Source of the DNA: Myxococcales bacterium
GTDB taxonomy: Bacteria; Myxococcota_A; Polyangia; Haliangiales; Haliangiaceae
Direction of reading: 5' to 3'
DNA: 64,000 nucleotides
NCBI GenBank assembly: GCA_016720595.1
Contig: JADKKI010000015.1
Location: 124,001 to 188,000 of the forward strand
Below the pieces are notes generated by a model. It was not told the origin of the DNA, made no database searches, and worked only from the letters and a program-made list of their open reading frames with translations. Shown here one piece after another: positions 55,246 through 64,000 of this stretch; positions within the stretch are counted from its first letter, which is position 1, and each line of letters begins with the position of its first letter. The position numbers and the translations under genes are program-made.

Positions 55246-56012
55246 CGTGGCTGATTGGTGGAACAAGCTCTGGCGCAAGGGCAAGGAGGGAGGTCGCGGG
55301 GGCAGGGAGGGGGTGGCGCCTGGGATCCGTTCGGCGTCGAGCTCCTGATTCGATCACGCAGACCGATGGCGAGTCGGTCGCAGCTTTGGGGGCCTTGCCA
55401 TCGTCCCGCATGTTGTGCGATCCGGTTGCCATGCGGGTCTCCCTCAAGGCCTGCTGTTAGGTATGGAATGTTGGGCGGTGGGTCGGAGAGCGACCCTCGT
55501 CATATGGTATGGCGGCCTCAGATCTTTGGAGCAGTCCCTCAGGCGTTCGTGGTTGCTGCGTTGCGCGCTGCGCGAGAGCTGCTGTGCACGGTGCGGCGAT
55601 GTCGGCAGCCGCTCTGTGCCTTCCCGATGTTCGGCAAGATCATCTTCTGCGCGCAGTCGGCACGCATTCCGCATCTCCGGTCAGATTACGGGAGGACCTC
55701 GAGGCACCGTCGCCAGCGGGGGATCGCGCTGCACGGGTTGTTCGCGGCGAAAAGCGCTAGGTTCCGCCGGTGTGAAGGCATGTTAGGGTTCGGTTCGGGG
55801 GGGGTGTCGCTGGGAATGGATTCGACGGGGGTGGGGTGCGTTGGCCGTGGAGGGAGTCACTGGAGCCACGGGCGGCCACGCCGCTAGTGGCGCGCTGGCA
55901 CCTGCGGGCAAGGGATGGAGCGGGCGGACCTTGGCGTCACAGGCGCGCGCTCGATATCGCGAAGCGCGAGGGCAAGGCCGACGTCGTCGCCTGGCTCGTG
56001 AGCCAGCGCTAG
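55246..56012 (+). pseudogene. Decayed ankyrin-repeat gene (relic)
   Basis: GTG 55246 opens a short frame ADWWNKLWRKGKEGG that soon stops at about 55350. At the other end, in another frame, 55947-56012 reads ALDIAKREGKADVVAWLVSQ and stops, the typical last unit of an ankyrin protein. Nothing between them reads as ankyrin or any known domain. It may be the two ends of one gene with the middle lost or scrambled. This fills most of the 872 bp gap after 55161; the remainder shows nothing. Confidence 0.45.
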
Positions 56013-56033
56013 TGGCTAGCAAGGTAGCGAACC

Positions 56034-56513
56034 ATGGCAGGTCACATCTACATCCACTGCCGATCGGCAGAGATGATCACGTACGGCCGGATCATCCGGC
56101 TGATGGCCGAGGGCTACTTCGGCTCCTCCACGCACGTCAATCCGCCCAACCGAGGCGAGGCCTCGGCGCGCACCGACTGGACCAGCTTCGAGATCTTCTG
56201 GGCCGGCAAGGATCACCGCCCGATCTACGTCGAGCGGATCACCGATCCGAAGCTGCTGGAGGCCCTCGCGACCGAGGTCGCGGAGAAGTTCGAGGACAAC
56301 AAGGTCGAGGACAAGCACGGCATCGTCGCGCGCGTCCGCGCGTCTCGCCAGACGTTCCACTTCGAGTACGGCGAGCTGACGGAGGTCGCGTGGGAGATGC
56401 TCGACGACGCCGAGATGCATCTCGCGACGCACCTCGACGGCATCATCGAGTCGATCGAAGGCTTCTGGACCGAGGAGCTCGATCCGCTCGTCGCCTGGAA
56501 GCCAGAGAAGTAA
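56034..56513 (+). CDS. Protein of unknown function
   Basis: 159 aa, ATG 56034. No signal peptide and no membrane segment. Mixed alpha/beta with YIHCRSAEMITYGRIIRLMAEGYFG at the start and a long acidic helix at the end (EMLDDAEMHLATHLDGIIESIEGFW). Codon pattern is normal for the region, so it is a real gene. I do not recognise it. It follows the ankyrin relic closely. Confidence 0.65.
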   Translation: MAGHIYIHCRSAEMITYGRIIRLMAEGYFGSSTHVNPPNRGEASARTDWTSFEIFWAGKDHRPIYVERITDPKLLEALATEVAEKFEDNKVEDKHGIVARVRASRQTFHFEYGELTEVAWEMLDDAEMHLATHLDGIIESIEGFWTEELDPLVAWKPEK

Positions 56514-56523
56514 GACCAGCGCG

Positions 56524-56850
56524 TCAGGGGACCGCGCAGACCTCGGAGCGGATCAGGAACCGTACGCCATCGGGCGCCTCGATCGAGAACCCGGCGCCGC
56601 GGCCGGGCACGAGGTCGAGCGTGAGCTGCGTGTGCTTCCACAGCTCGTACTGATCGCCGCCCATGTAGAACGGCTGGCCGCCGACCTCGCCGAGCAGCAC
56701 GTCGCGCGCGCCGAGGAGGAACTCGCCGCGCTGGTAGCACATCGGGGCGCTGCCATCGCAGCAGCCGCCCGATTGATGGAACATCAACGGTCCGAACCGC
56801 GCGACCAGGTCGGCGATCTTGGCGAGCGCAGACGTGGTCGCGTCGATCAT
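56524..56850 (-). CDS. DUF779 protein
   Basis: 108 aa. HQSGGCCDGSAPMCY and LWKHTQLTLDLVPGRGAGFSIEAP are the DUF779 hallmarks. The gene starts 1 base after the aldehyde dehydrogenase stop. DUF779 genes are well known as partners of aldehyde/alcohol dehydrogenase genes; the cysteines may bind metal or a thiol adduct, but the function is not established. Confidence 0.92.
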   Translation of the reverse strand: MIDATTSALAKIADLVARFGPLMFHQSGGCCDGSAPMCYQRGEFLLGARDVLLGEVGGQPFYMGGDQYELWKHTQLTLDLVPGRGAGFSIEAPDGVRFLIRSEVCAVP

Positions 56851-56851
56851 C

Positions 56852-58372
<1,521 letters not shown>

Positions 58373-58399
58373 GTGGTGCTCTCCTTGGCCGGTCCCTCG

Positions 58400-58415
58400 T
58401 GCAAGGGGGCCGCCA
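58400..58415 (-). promoter_or_regulatory. Sigma-54 (-24/-12) promoter of the aldehyde dehydrogenase
   Basis: On the minus strand TGGCGGCCCCCTTGCA has the essential GG and GC with 10 bases between, plus full TGGC and TTGCA blocks. The start site would be near 58389, leaving a leader that carries the AAGGAGA site and reaches ATG 58372. Confidence 0.65.
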
Positions 58416-58461
58416 CCACGCCAGGTCTGCGGACTCCCGGTGCCGCGCCGCGTCGAGGTGG

Positions 58462-58487
58462 AGCGAAACGAGACAGCTTGTTTCGCT
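58462..58487. promoter_or_regulatory. Candidate activator (enhancer) site, 8 bp dyad
   Basis: AGCGAAAC and GTTTCGCT are perfect inverted arms with 10 bases between (AG/CT also match inside). It lies about 75-100 bp upstream of the predicted sigma-54 start, the usual place for an enhancer site, and close to the start of the AcoR-like gene, so it may serve self-control too. Confidence 0.55.
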
Positions 58488-58551
58488 ACAATGACTCGCC
58501 CTGGGACGATGGGCGCTTGCGCTGGACCGTCGAGGCGCCCACGCTCCGAGG

Positions 58552-60471
58552 GTGAGCGAGCTCCTGATCCTGCCGGACGTTGGAGCGACCGCCTGGGATC
58601 TGTTCCAGGCCGGCGGCGTGCCGCAGGTCGAGGGCGAGTTACTCGCATGCTGGACCCGCGCGCGCGCCCTGGGCGCACCGATCGAAGGTGCTCGGCTCGA
58701 AGATCACCTGCTCCGCGGCGATGCGCTGCGGCTCCACGCTGGCCACGTCGAGCTGGTCGCCGCGATCGGTGACGCGGTCCTCGATCGCGCCACCGCCCGG
58801 GTCGCCGACCGTGACTTCCTGCTCCTGCTCGCGGATGCCGACGGTGTGGTCGTCAACACGCGCGGAGGGGGCGGCTTCGAGGAGACGGCGCGGGCGCTGC
58901 GCTTGATCGAGGGTGCCTCGTGGAGCGAGCGCGATCGTGGAACCAACGCGATCGGTACCGCCGCGGCGGCCAATCGCGCGGTCGCCGTCCACGGGCATGC
59001 CCACTTCGGCCACAGCTATCGCGACCTGGTCTGCTATGCGGCGCCGATCCGCGGCATCGATGGCACCCCGATCGCGGTGCTCGATGCCACGGCTCATCTC
59101 GCGAGCGCCGACGAGAACGTGCGCCAGGTGATCCTCCGCGCGGCCACCGCGCTCGAGGAGCTGCTGCGGCTCCAGGCCTATGCGGCCGCCGGGGTGTCGA
59201 TCACCCGCGTGCTCGGCCGGAGCGTCGAGAGGATGCGCGATCCCGCGCTGGTGATCGAAGCACCGGGACGGATCCTCCGCGGCAACCCCGCCGCGGCCGC
59301 CGTCTGTCACGGCGAGCTCGCGGGCCGCGAACCGGAAGGCGTTCTGGGCCTCACCTGGCCGGCGCTGGTCGCCGAGGCCCTGGCGCCCACGGTGGGCGGG
59401 ATCCCCGTCGAGCTCGGACGGCCCGAAGATCGTCGCGCGTATCGCCTTCGAGTCGAGCCGATCGCCGCACCCGGCGGCGCCGTGATCGCGGTGATGGTGG
59501 TGCTCGAGCCCGGTCGCCTCGCACCGCGCACCCTCGCCGCGGTCGCCACGCGCACGGTCGGGCCGGTCGAGGATGCGTTCTCGCCGATCTTCGCCGAGGA
59601 TGCCGCCGTCCAGAGTGCGATCGCCTGGAGCCGCCGGCTCGCCACCAGCGAACTCCCGGTGATGCTGCTCGCGGAGACCGGCGCGGGCAAGGAGCTGTTC
59701 GCGCGCGCGCTCCACCTCGCGAGCGCTCGCGCTGCCGGCCCGCTCCACGCGATCAACTGCGGCGCGCTTGCCTCGTCGCTGCTCGAGACGGAGCTGTTCG
59801 GGTATGCCCCGGGCGCGTTCACCGGCGCCGAGCGCGGTGGGCGCACCGGGCTGTTTCACGCCGCGCGGGGCGGCACGCTGTTCCTCGACGAGGTCGCGGA
59901 GATGTCGCCCGCGATGCAGGCGACCCTGCTGCGGGTGATCGAGACCAACACGTTCCGTCGCGTCGGAGACACGCGCCTCGAGCGCACCGATGTCCGTGTG
60001 ATCTGCGCGACCTGCCGTGATCTCGCCGCGATGGTCGAGGCCGGCACGTTCCGCCAGGACCTCTACTACCGCCTGAAGGGCGCTACGGTGCGGATCCCGG
60101 CGCTGCGCGAGCGCACCGATGTGCTCGCCCTGGCCGCACACCTCCTCGGCCCGGGCGCGGTGCTGGCGCCGGCCGCCGCCATCGCGATCGCGCGCCACGG
60201 CTGGCCGGGCAACGTGCGCGAGCTCAAGTCCACGCTCGCGGTCGCGCAGCTCCAGGCCGACGGCGCGGCGTGGATCGAGCTCGAACACCTGCCGCCGGAG
60301 CTCGCGGCTGTCTCGGCGCCCTCGGCCACCGGCGCACTGGACGTCATGGAGCGCGAGACGCTCCACAAGGTGATCGCCGAGTCCGCCGGCAACCTCAGCG
60401 TGGCGGCGCGCCGCCTCGGGATCGCGCGGAGCACGCTGTACCGCATGCTGCGCCGCCACCGTTCCACATGA
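58552..60471 (+). CDS. AcoR-like sigma-54-dependent transcriptional activator
   Basis: 639 aa from GTG 58552. No receiver domain. GAF-like sensor (about 70-200, [28 protein letters not shown]) as in AcoR, a second small PAS-like part (about 225-310), then an AAA+ domain: Walker [25 protein letters not shown]. Fis-type HTH at the end ([23 protein letters not shown]). The sensor class usually responds to small alcohols, aldehydes or acetoin. It very likely drives the aldehyde dehydrogenase-DUF779 operon. Confidence 0.92.
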   Translation: MSELLILPDVGATAWDLFQAGGVPQVEGELLACWTRARALGAPIEGARLEDHLLRGDALRLHAGHVELVAAIGDAVLDRATARVADRDFLLLLADADGVVVNTRGGGGFEETARALRLIEGASWSERDRGTNAIGTAAAANRAVAVHGHAHFGHSYRDLVCYAAPIRGIDGTPIAVLDATAHLASADENVRQVILRAATALEELLRLQAYAAAGVSITRVLGRSVERMRDPALVIEAPGRILRGNPAAAAVCHGELAGREPEGVLGLTWPALVAEALAPTVGGIPVELGRPEDRRAYRLRVEPIAAPGGAVIAVMVVLEPGRLAPRTLAAVATRTVGPVEDAFSPIFAEDAAVQSAIAWSRRLATSELPVMLLAETGAGKELFARALHLASARAAGPLHAINCGALASSLLETELFGYAPGAFTGAERGGRTGLFHAARGGTLFLDEVAEMSPAMQATLLRVIETNTFRRVGDTRLERTDVRVICATCRDLAAMVEAGTFRQDLYYRLKGATVRIPALRERTDVLALAAHLLGPGAVLAPAAAIAIARHGWPGNVRELKSTLAVAQLQADGAAWIELEHLPPELAAVSAPSATGALDVMERETLHKVIAESAGNLSVAARRLGIARSTLYRMLRRHRST

Positions 60472-60498
60472 TCCGCCGGTGAGGTAGCGTCGGGGGCC

Positions 60499-62472
60499 GT
60501 GCGAGCCATCGACAAGGTCCTGATTGCGAACCGCGGAGAGATCGCCCTGCGCGTGATGCGTACGTGCAAGGCGATGGGCATCGCGACCGTCGCGGTGTTC
60601 TCCGATGCCGATGCCGACGCGCCGTACGTGCGGTTCGCAGACGAGGCGGTCCGGATCGGCCCCGCGCCCGCCCGCGAGAGCTATCTGGTGATCAACGCGC
60701 TGCTCGACGCGGCGCGGGTCACCGGCGCGAGCGCGATCCACCCGGGGTACGGCTTCCTGTCCGAGAACGCGGCGTTCGCCGACGCGGTGACCGAGGCGGG
60801 CCTCGTGTTCATCGGCCCGCCGGCCTCCGTGATCGGCAAGCTCGGCAGCAAGCAGCAGGCGAAGCGGATCGCGAAGGCCGCGGGTGTACCCACGGTCCCC
60901 GGCTACGAGGGTGATGATCAATCGGCGAGCGCGCTGCTGGCGGCGAGCAAGACGATCGGCTATCCGCTGCTCGTCAAGGCGAGCGCGGGTGGCGGCGGCA
61001 AGGGCATGCGGATCGTCCGCGCCGAGGCCGAGCTCGCCGAGGCGCTCGAGCGTGCGCGCGGCGAGGCGCTGTCCGCGTTCGGCGACGACACGCTGCTGCT
61101 CGAGAAGTACGTCGAGCGGCCGCGGCACATCGAGATCCAGATCCTCGGCGATCAGCACGGCAAGGTCGTGCACGTGTGGGAGCGCGAGTGCTCGATCCAG
61201 CGCCGCCACCAGAAGGTGATCGAGGAGGCGCCATCGGTGGCGCTCGATGCCGCGAAGCGCGCGGCGATGGGCAAGGCGGCGGTCGAGCTCGGCGTGGCCG
61301 TCGGGTACGTCGGCGCGGGCACCGTGGAGTTCATCGCGGACCAGGCCGGGAACTTCTACTTCCTCGAGGTCAACACGCGGCTCCAGGTGGAGCACCCGGT
61401 GACGGAGCTGACCACGGGGCTCGATCTGGTGCGCGAGCAGATCCGGATCGCGCGCGGTGAGCCGCTCGGGTACGACGCAGCACCTCCCCAGCGCGGCGCC
61501 GCGATCGAGGTGCGGCTGTGCGCCGAGGATCCCGAGCGCGACTACCTGCCCACCACCGGGACCTTGTATGCGGTGGACGTCCCCAGCACGATCCGCGCGG
61601 ACCTCGGCGTCACGGCCGGCACCGAGATCGGGATCCACTACGATTCGATGCTCGGCAAGCTGATCGCGTACGCGCCCACCCGGCGCGAGGCGGCCCAGGT
61701 GCTGCGCCGCGCGCTCGACGAGCTGTGGATCCCCGGGCTCGTCACCAACCGCGAGCACCTCGCCCGGATCCTCGCGCACCCGGCGTTCCTCGCCGGCGAG
61801 CTCGACACGCACTTCCTCGAGCGGCACGCGGGCGAGCTCGCCGCGCGGATGCCGGGGCTCGATCGCGTGCGGGTCGCGGTGGTCGCGCTCACGCTCCACG
61901 GCATCGCCACGCGGCGAGCCGAGATCCCGGGCACGCCGCTCGCGCCCACGGGCTGGCGGAACGTTCACGTCGCCGATCAGCAGGTCACGTACACGTACGG
62001 CGAGGCCAACAGCGAGGTCGCGCTCGGTTATCGCCCCACCCCCGAAGGTGGCATCGCGTTCGCGCTCGGCGGCAAGACGACGATCGTGAGCCGGTTCGGG
62101 CTCGAGGGCGATCGGCTGTGGTTCGTCGAGGGCGGCGGCCATCGCCGCACGGCGCGCATCGCGGTGCATGGCGCACGTGCGTGGGTGCAGTCCGAGGGGC
62201 TGACCCTCGCGCTCACCGAGCTGCCTCGGTTCCCCGAGCTGGTCGCGCGCGTGGTGGAAGGCGGCCTGATCGCGCCGATGCCGGGCAAGGTGGTCCGCGT
62301 GCTCGTCGATGCGGGCCAGGAGGTCGCGGCCGGCGCCGCGCTCGTGGTGCTCGAGGCGATGAAGATGGAGCACACCGTCCGCGCCACGGCCGCGGGGACC
62401 GTGCGCGCGCTCCACGTCGCGGTCGGTGATCAGGTCGACACCGATCGGCTGCTCGCGGTCGTGACGGCCTGA
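60499..62472 (+). CDS. Biotin carboxylase/biotin carrier alpha subunit of acyl-CoA carboxylase
   Basis: 657 aa from GTG 60499. Biotin carboxylase (about 5-450): LIANRGEIALRVMRTCK, HPGYGFLSEN, KASAGGGGKGMR, YVERPRHIEIQILGD, ECSIQRRHQK, EVNTRLQVEHPVTE. A linker domain follows. The biotin carrier ends the protein with EAMKMEH (biotin-Lys). The layout fits methylcrotonyl- or propionyl-CoA carboxylase alpha. The beta subunit is at 46210, about 14 kb away. Confidence 0.94.
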   Translation: MRAIDKVLIANRGEIALRVMRTCKAMGIATVAVFSDADADAPYVRFADEAVRIGPAPARESYLVINALLDAARVTGASAIHPGYGFLSENAAFADAVTEAGLVFIGPPASVIGKLGSKQQAKRIAKAAGVPTVPGYEGDDQSASALLAASKTIGYPLLVKASAGGGGKGMRIVRAEAELAEALERARGEALSAFGDDTLLLEKYVERPRHIEIQILGDQHGKVVHVWERECSIQRRHQKVIEEAPSVALDAAKRAAMGKAAVELGVAVGYVGAGTVEFIADQAGNFYFLEVNTRLQVEHPVTELTTGLDLVREQIRIARGEPLGYDAAPPQRGAAIEVRLCAEDPERDYLPTTGTLYAVDVPSTIRADLGVTAGTEIGIHYDSMLGKLIAYAPTRREAAQVLRRALDELWIPGLVTNREHLARILAHPAFLAGELDTHFLERHAGELAARMPGLDRVRVAVVALTLHGIATRRAEIPGTPLAPTGWRNVHVADQQVTYTYGEANSEVALGYRPTPEGGIAFALGGKTTIVSRFGLEGDRLWFVEGGGHRRTARIAVHGARAWVQSEGLTLALTELPRFPELVARVVEGGLIAPMPGKVVRVLVDAGQEVAAGAALVVLEAMKMEHTVRATAAGTVRALHVAVGDQVDTDRLLAVVTA

Positions 62473-62478
62473 CCGGCG

Positions 62479-64000
62479 GTGCGTGCGCTCGGCTCGCTGT
62501 CCTGGTTGTCGTGGCTGATCTCGCTGTCGTGGCTGGTCGCCGCGTGTAGCTCGCACGAGGCCGCACACACGCCGCCGCCGCGTCAGATGCCGGTGGTCGC
62601 GGTCCGCGACGCGGCGATCGACGCCGCGATGGTTCCGGATCCCACGCTGCGCCTGCCCGACGGTGTGGCGCCGCTCGGCTATGCACTGCGGCTCGAGCTC
62701 GATCCCGCCCAGCCCGGGTTCCGCGGCGAGGTGGACATCCGGATCCGCGTGGCGGCGCCGACGCGGAAGCTGTGGCTCCACGCGGGCGACCTGACGATCA
62801 CCGCGGCGACGTTCCGCGAGCACGATCGCGATGGCGCCATCGTCGCCGGGGACAAGCACCCGCACGAGCTGTTGCCCCTCGAGCTCGATCGCGTGGTGGG
62901 GCCCGGAGAGCTCGAGGTGCACCTCGCGTACACCGGCAACGCCGTGCGCGATCAGGAGGGCCTGTTCCGCCAGCGCCAGGGTGGCCAGTGGTTCCTGTTC
63001 TCGCAGGCCGAGGCCGCGTTCGCGCGGCAGATCGTGCCGTGCTTCGACGAGCCACGGTTCAAGGTGCCGTGGCGCGTCACGCTGACCGTGCCGGGCGATC
63101 AGATCGCGCTCGGCAATGCCCCGGTGGCGCAGGACACCAAGCTCCCCGACGGGAGGCACGAGGTGCGGTTCGACGAGATCGCCGCGCTGCCCAGCTACCT
63201 GCTCGCGGTGGCGGTCGGGCCGTTCGAGATCGTCGATGGCGGCACGGTTGGCCGGGCCAAGATCCCGTTCCGGGTCGCGGTGGCACGAGGTGCGCGCACG
63301 CGGGCTGCGTTCGCGGTGACCACCACGGCGAAGCTGGTGGCGGCTCTCGAGGATTACTTCGATCAACCCATCCCGCTCGCGAAGCTCGACTTCGTGGCCG
63401 TGCCCGAGCTGTTCGGCGCGATGGAGCACCCGGGCCTCGTGACCTTCGAGTCGACGATCCTCCTCGGCGAGGGCGATGACGCGGAGTATCGCCAGCGCTA
63501 CCTCCGGGTCGCCGCACACGAGCTGGCGCATCAGTGGACGGGCAACCTCGTGACCCCGGCGTGGTGGGACGAGCTGTGGCTCTCGGAGTCGTTCGCCACG
63601 TTCCTCGGCGACAAGGTGGCCGCGGATCTCGGCGGCTTCGACGACGCGCCGCTCCGCACGCAGCTCGATCGCGAGGATGCGCTGGCCGCCGATGCGGAGG
63701 CCCGTCCGCGTGCGCTGCGCCGCGCGATCGCCGACGGTGATGATCTCGACGAGACGTTCGATGCGATCGCCTACGAGAAGGGGGCGGCGGTGCTCGCGAT
63801 GTTCGAGCGCCACCTCGGCGAGGGCGCGCTGCGGTCGGCGCTGCGCGCGTACGTGACGGCGCATGCTGGCGGCTCGGTGACCACCGGCGATCTGGTCGCG
63901 GCGGTCACGCAGGTCTCATCGCCCGCGATGGGGCAGGCGCTCGCCTCGTACGTCGAGCATACGGGCACGCCGATCGTGGAGCTCGCGCTCGATTGCTCGG
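62479..64000 (+). CDS. M1 family metallo-aminopeptidase lipoprotein, 3' end missing
   Basis: At least 507 aa; the frame is open to the window end. GTG 62479 lies 7 bp after the carboxylase stop. Signal with lipobox LVAAC. The M1 N-terminal beta domain (PDGVAPLGYALRLELDP) is followed by the exopeptidase motif FGAMEHPG (His for the more usual Asn) and the zinc site HELAHQW with Glu370 18 residues on (His347, His351, Glu370). It trims N-terminal residues of peptides at the envelope. Position after the carboxylase gene suggests one transcript, not a shared function. Confidence 0.92.
   Translation, partial: MRALGSLSWLSWLISLSWLVAACSSHEAAHTPPPRQMPVVAVRDAAIDAAMVPDPTLRLPDGVAPLGYALRLELDPAQPGFRGEVDIRIRVAAPTRKLWLHAGDLTITAATFREHDRDGAIVAGDKHPHELLPLELDRVVGPGELEVHLAYTGNAVRDQEGLFRQRQGGQWFLFSQAEAAFARQIVPCFDEPRFKVPWRVTLTVPGDQIALGNAPVAQDTKLPDGRHEVRFDEIAALPSYLLAVAVGPFEIVDGGTVGRAKIPFRVAVARGARTRAAFAVTTTAKLVAALEDYFDQPIPLAKLDFVAVPELFGAMEHPGLVTFESTILLGEGDDAEYRQRYLRVAAHELAHQWTGNLVTPAWWDELWLSESFATFLGDKVAADLGGFDDAPLRTQLDREDALAADAEARPRALRRAIADGDDLDETFDAIAYEKGAAVLAMFERHLGEGALRSALRAYVTAHAGGSVTTGDLVAAVTQVSSPAMGQALASYVEHTGTPIVELALDCS

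Noticed and set aside
58639..63864. 1741-codon minus-strand open frame
   Set aside because: Antisense to the AcoR-like, carboxylase and peptidase genes; composition and lack of motifs mark it as a shadow.

Overview
The window is high-GC chromosomal DNA that looks like a member of the Myxococcota (delta-proteobacterial type), perhaps near Haliangium/Kofleria. This is an inference. It rests on MYXO-CTERM-like C-termini (cysteine, one membrane helix, arginine run), two PknB-type kinases with C-terminal PEGA-like or Pro-rich regions, DUF2330 and RCC1-repeat lipoproteins, an AgmX/PglI-like C-terminal domain, ECF42-type sigma regulation and sigma-54 regulators. No phage, transposase, CRISPR array or rRNA was seen. 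One tRNA-Arg (anticodon TCT) lies at 8467-8541.

Layout. 1-5.5 kb: end of an AgmX/PglI-like protein, then three tandem paralogous secreted metzincin-like proteins whose zinc motif has Gln in place of the first His. 5.6-7.3 kb: a DGPF/YCII protein with its ECF42 sigma factor. 7.3-9.5 kb: repeats, a lipoprotein, the tRNA and a YihY/BrkB membrane protein. 9.7-13.3 kb: a lipase-like lipoprotein coupled to a FadL-type fatty-acid porin, ended by a strong terminator. 13.3-20 kb: a MATE exporter and a split LigD (polymerase and ligase as separate genes) flanking a TPR/2-TM protein and a Ser/Thr kinase. 20-22 kb: a stand-alone STN domain, an FG-GAP protein and MsrB. 22-29.5 kb: two paralogous 14-blade RCC1 lipoproteins, then a second kinase-TPR module. 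29.5-36.5 kb: a WXXGXW-type secreted protein, an NtrC-type response regulator with its histidine kinase, an EF-hand protein, a flavin/NAD(P)-oxidoreductase pair and a PA2778/PA2779-like C39 peptidase operon. 36.7-39.9 kb: a large methyltransferase diverging from an acyl-CoA dehydrogenase. 39.9-43.4 kb: the most accessory-looking stretch, with a DUF222/HNH protein, a ~1.05 kb array of degenerate ~190 bp repeats and an LRR-like protein of lower GC. 43.5-46.2 kb: a lipoprotein, a LysM-MepA endopeptidase, an extreme poly-G tract and a protein with two PARP-type zinc fingers. 46.2-52.6 kb: an acyl-CoA carboxylase beta subunit and a MoxR/DUF58/membrane-protein operon. 52.7-56.5 kb: a DUF2330 protein, an unknown secreted protein, an ankyrin relic and an unknown gene. 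56.5-60.5 kb: aldehyde dehydrogenase plus DUF779, diverging from an AcoR-like sigma-54 activator, with a matching -24/-12 promoter and a dyad between them. 60.5-64 kb: the biotin-carboxylase alpha subunit and an M1 aminopeptidase that runs off the window.

How the parts work together. Lipid and acyl-CoA metabolism recurs: lipase and FadL (release and uptake), acyl-CoA dehydrogenase, both halves of a biotin-dependent acyl-CoA carboxylase, and aldehyde dehydrogenase under a sigma-54 activator. A second theme is surface and secreted proteins plus signalling (kinase/TPR pairs, two-component system, PA2778-like peptidase). Several places look like sequencing or assembly trouble (a compensating frameshift at 10.9 kb, G runs at 39.65 and 45.5 kb) and should be read with care.
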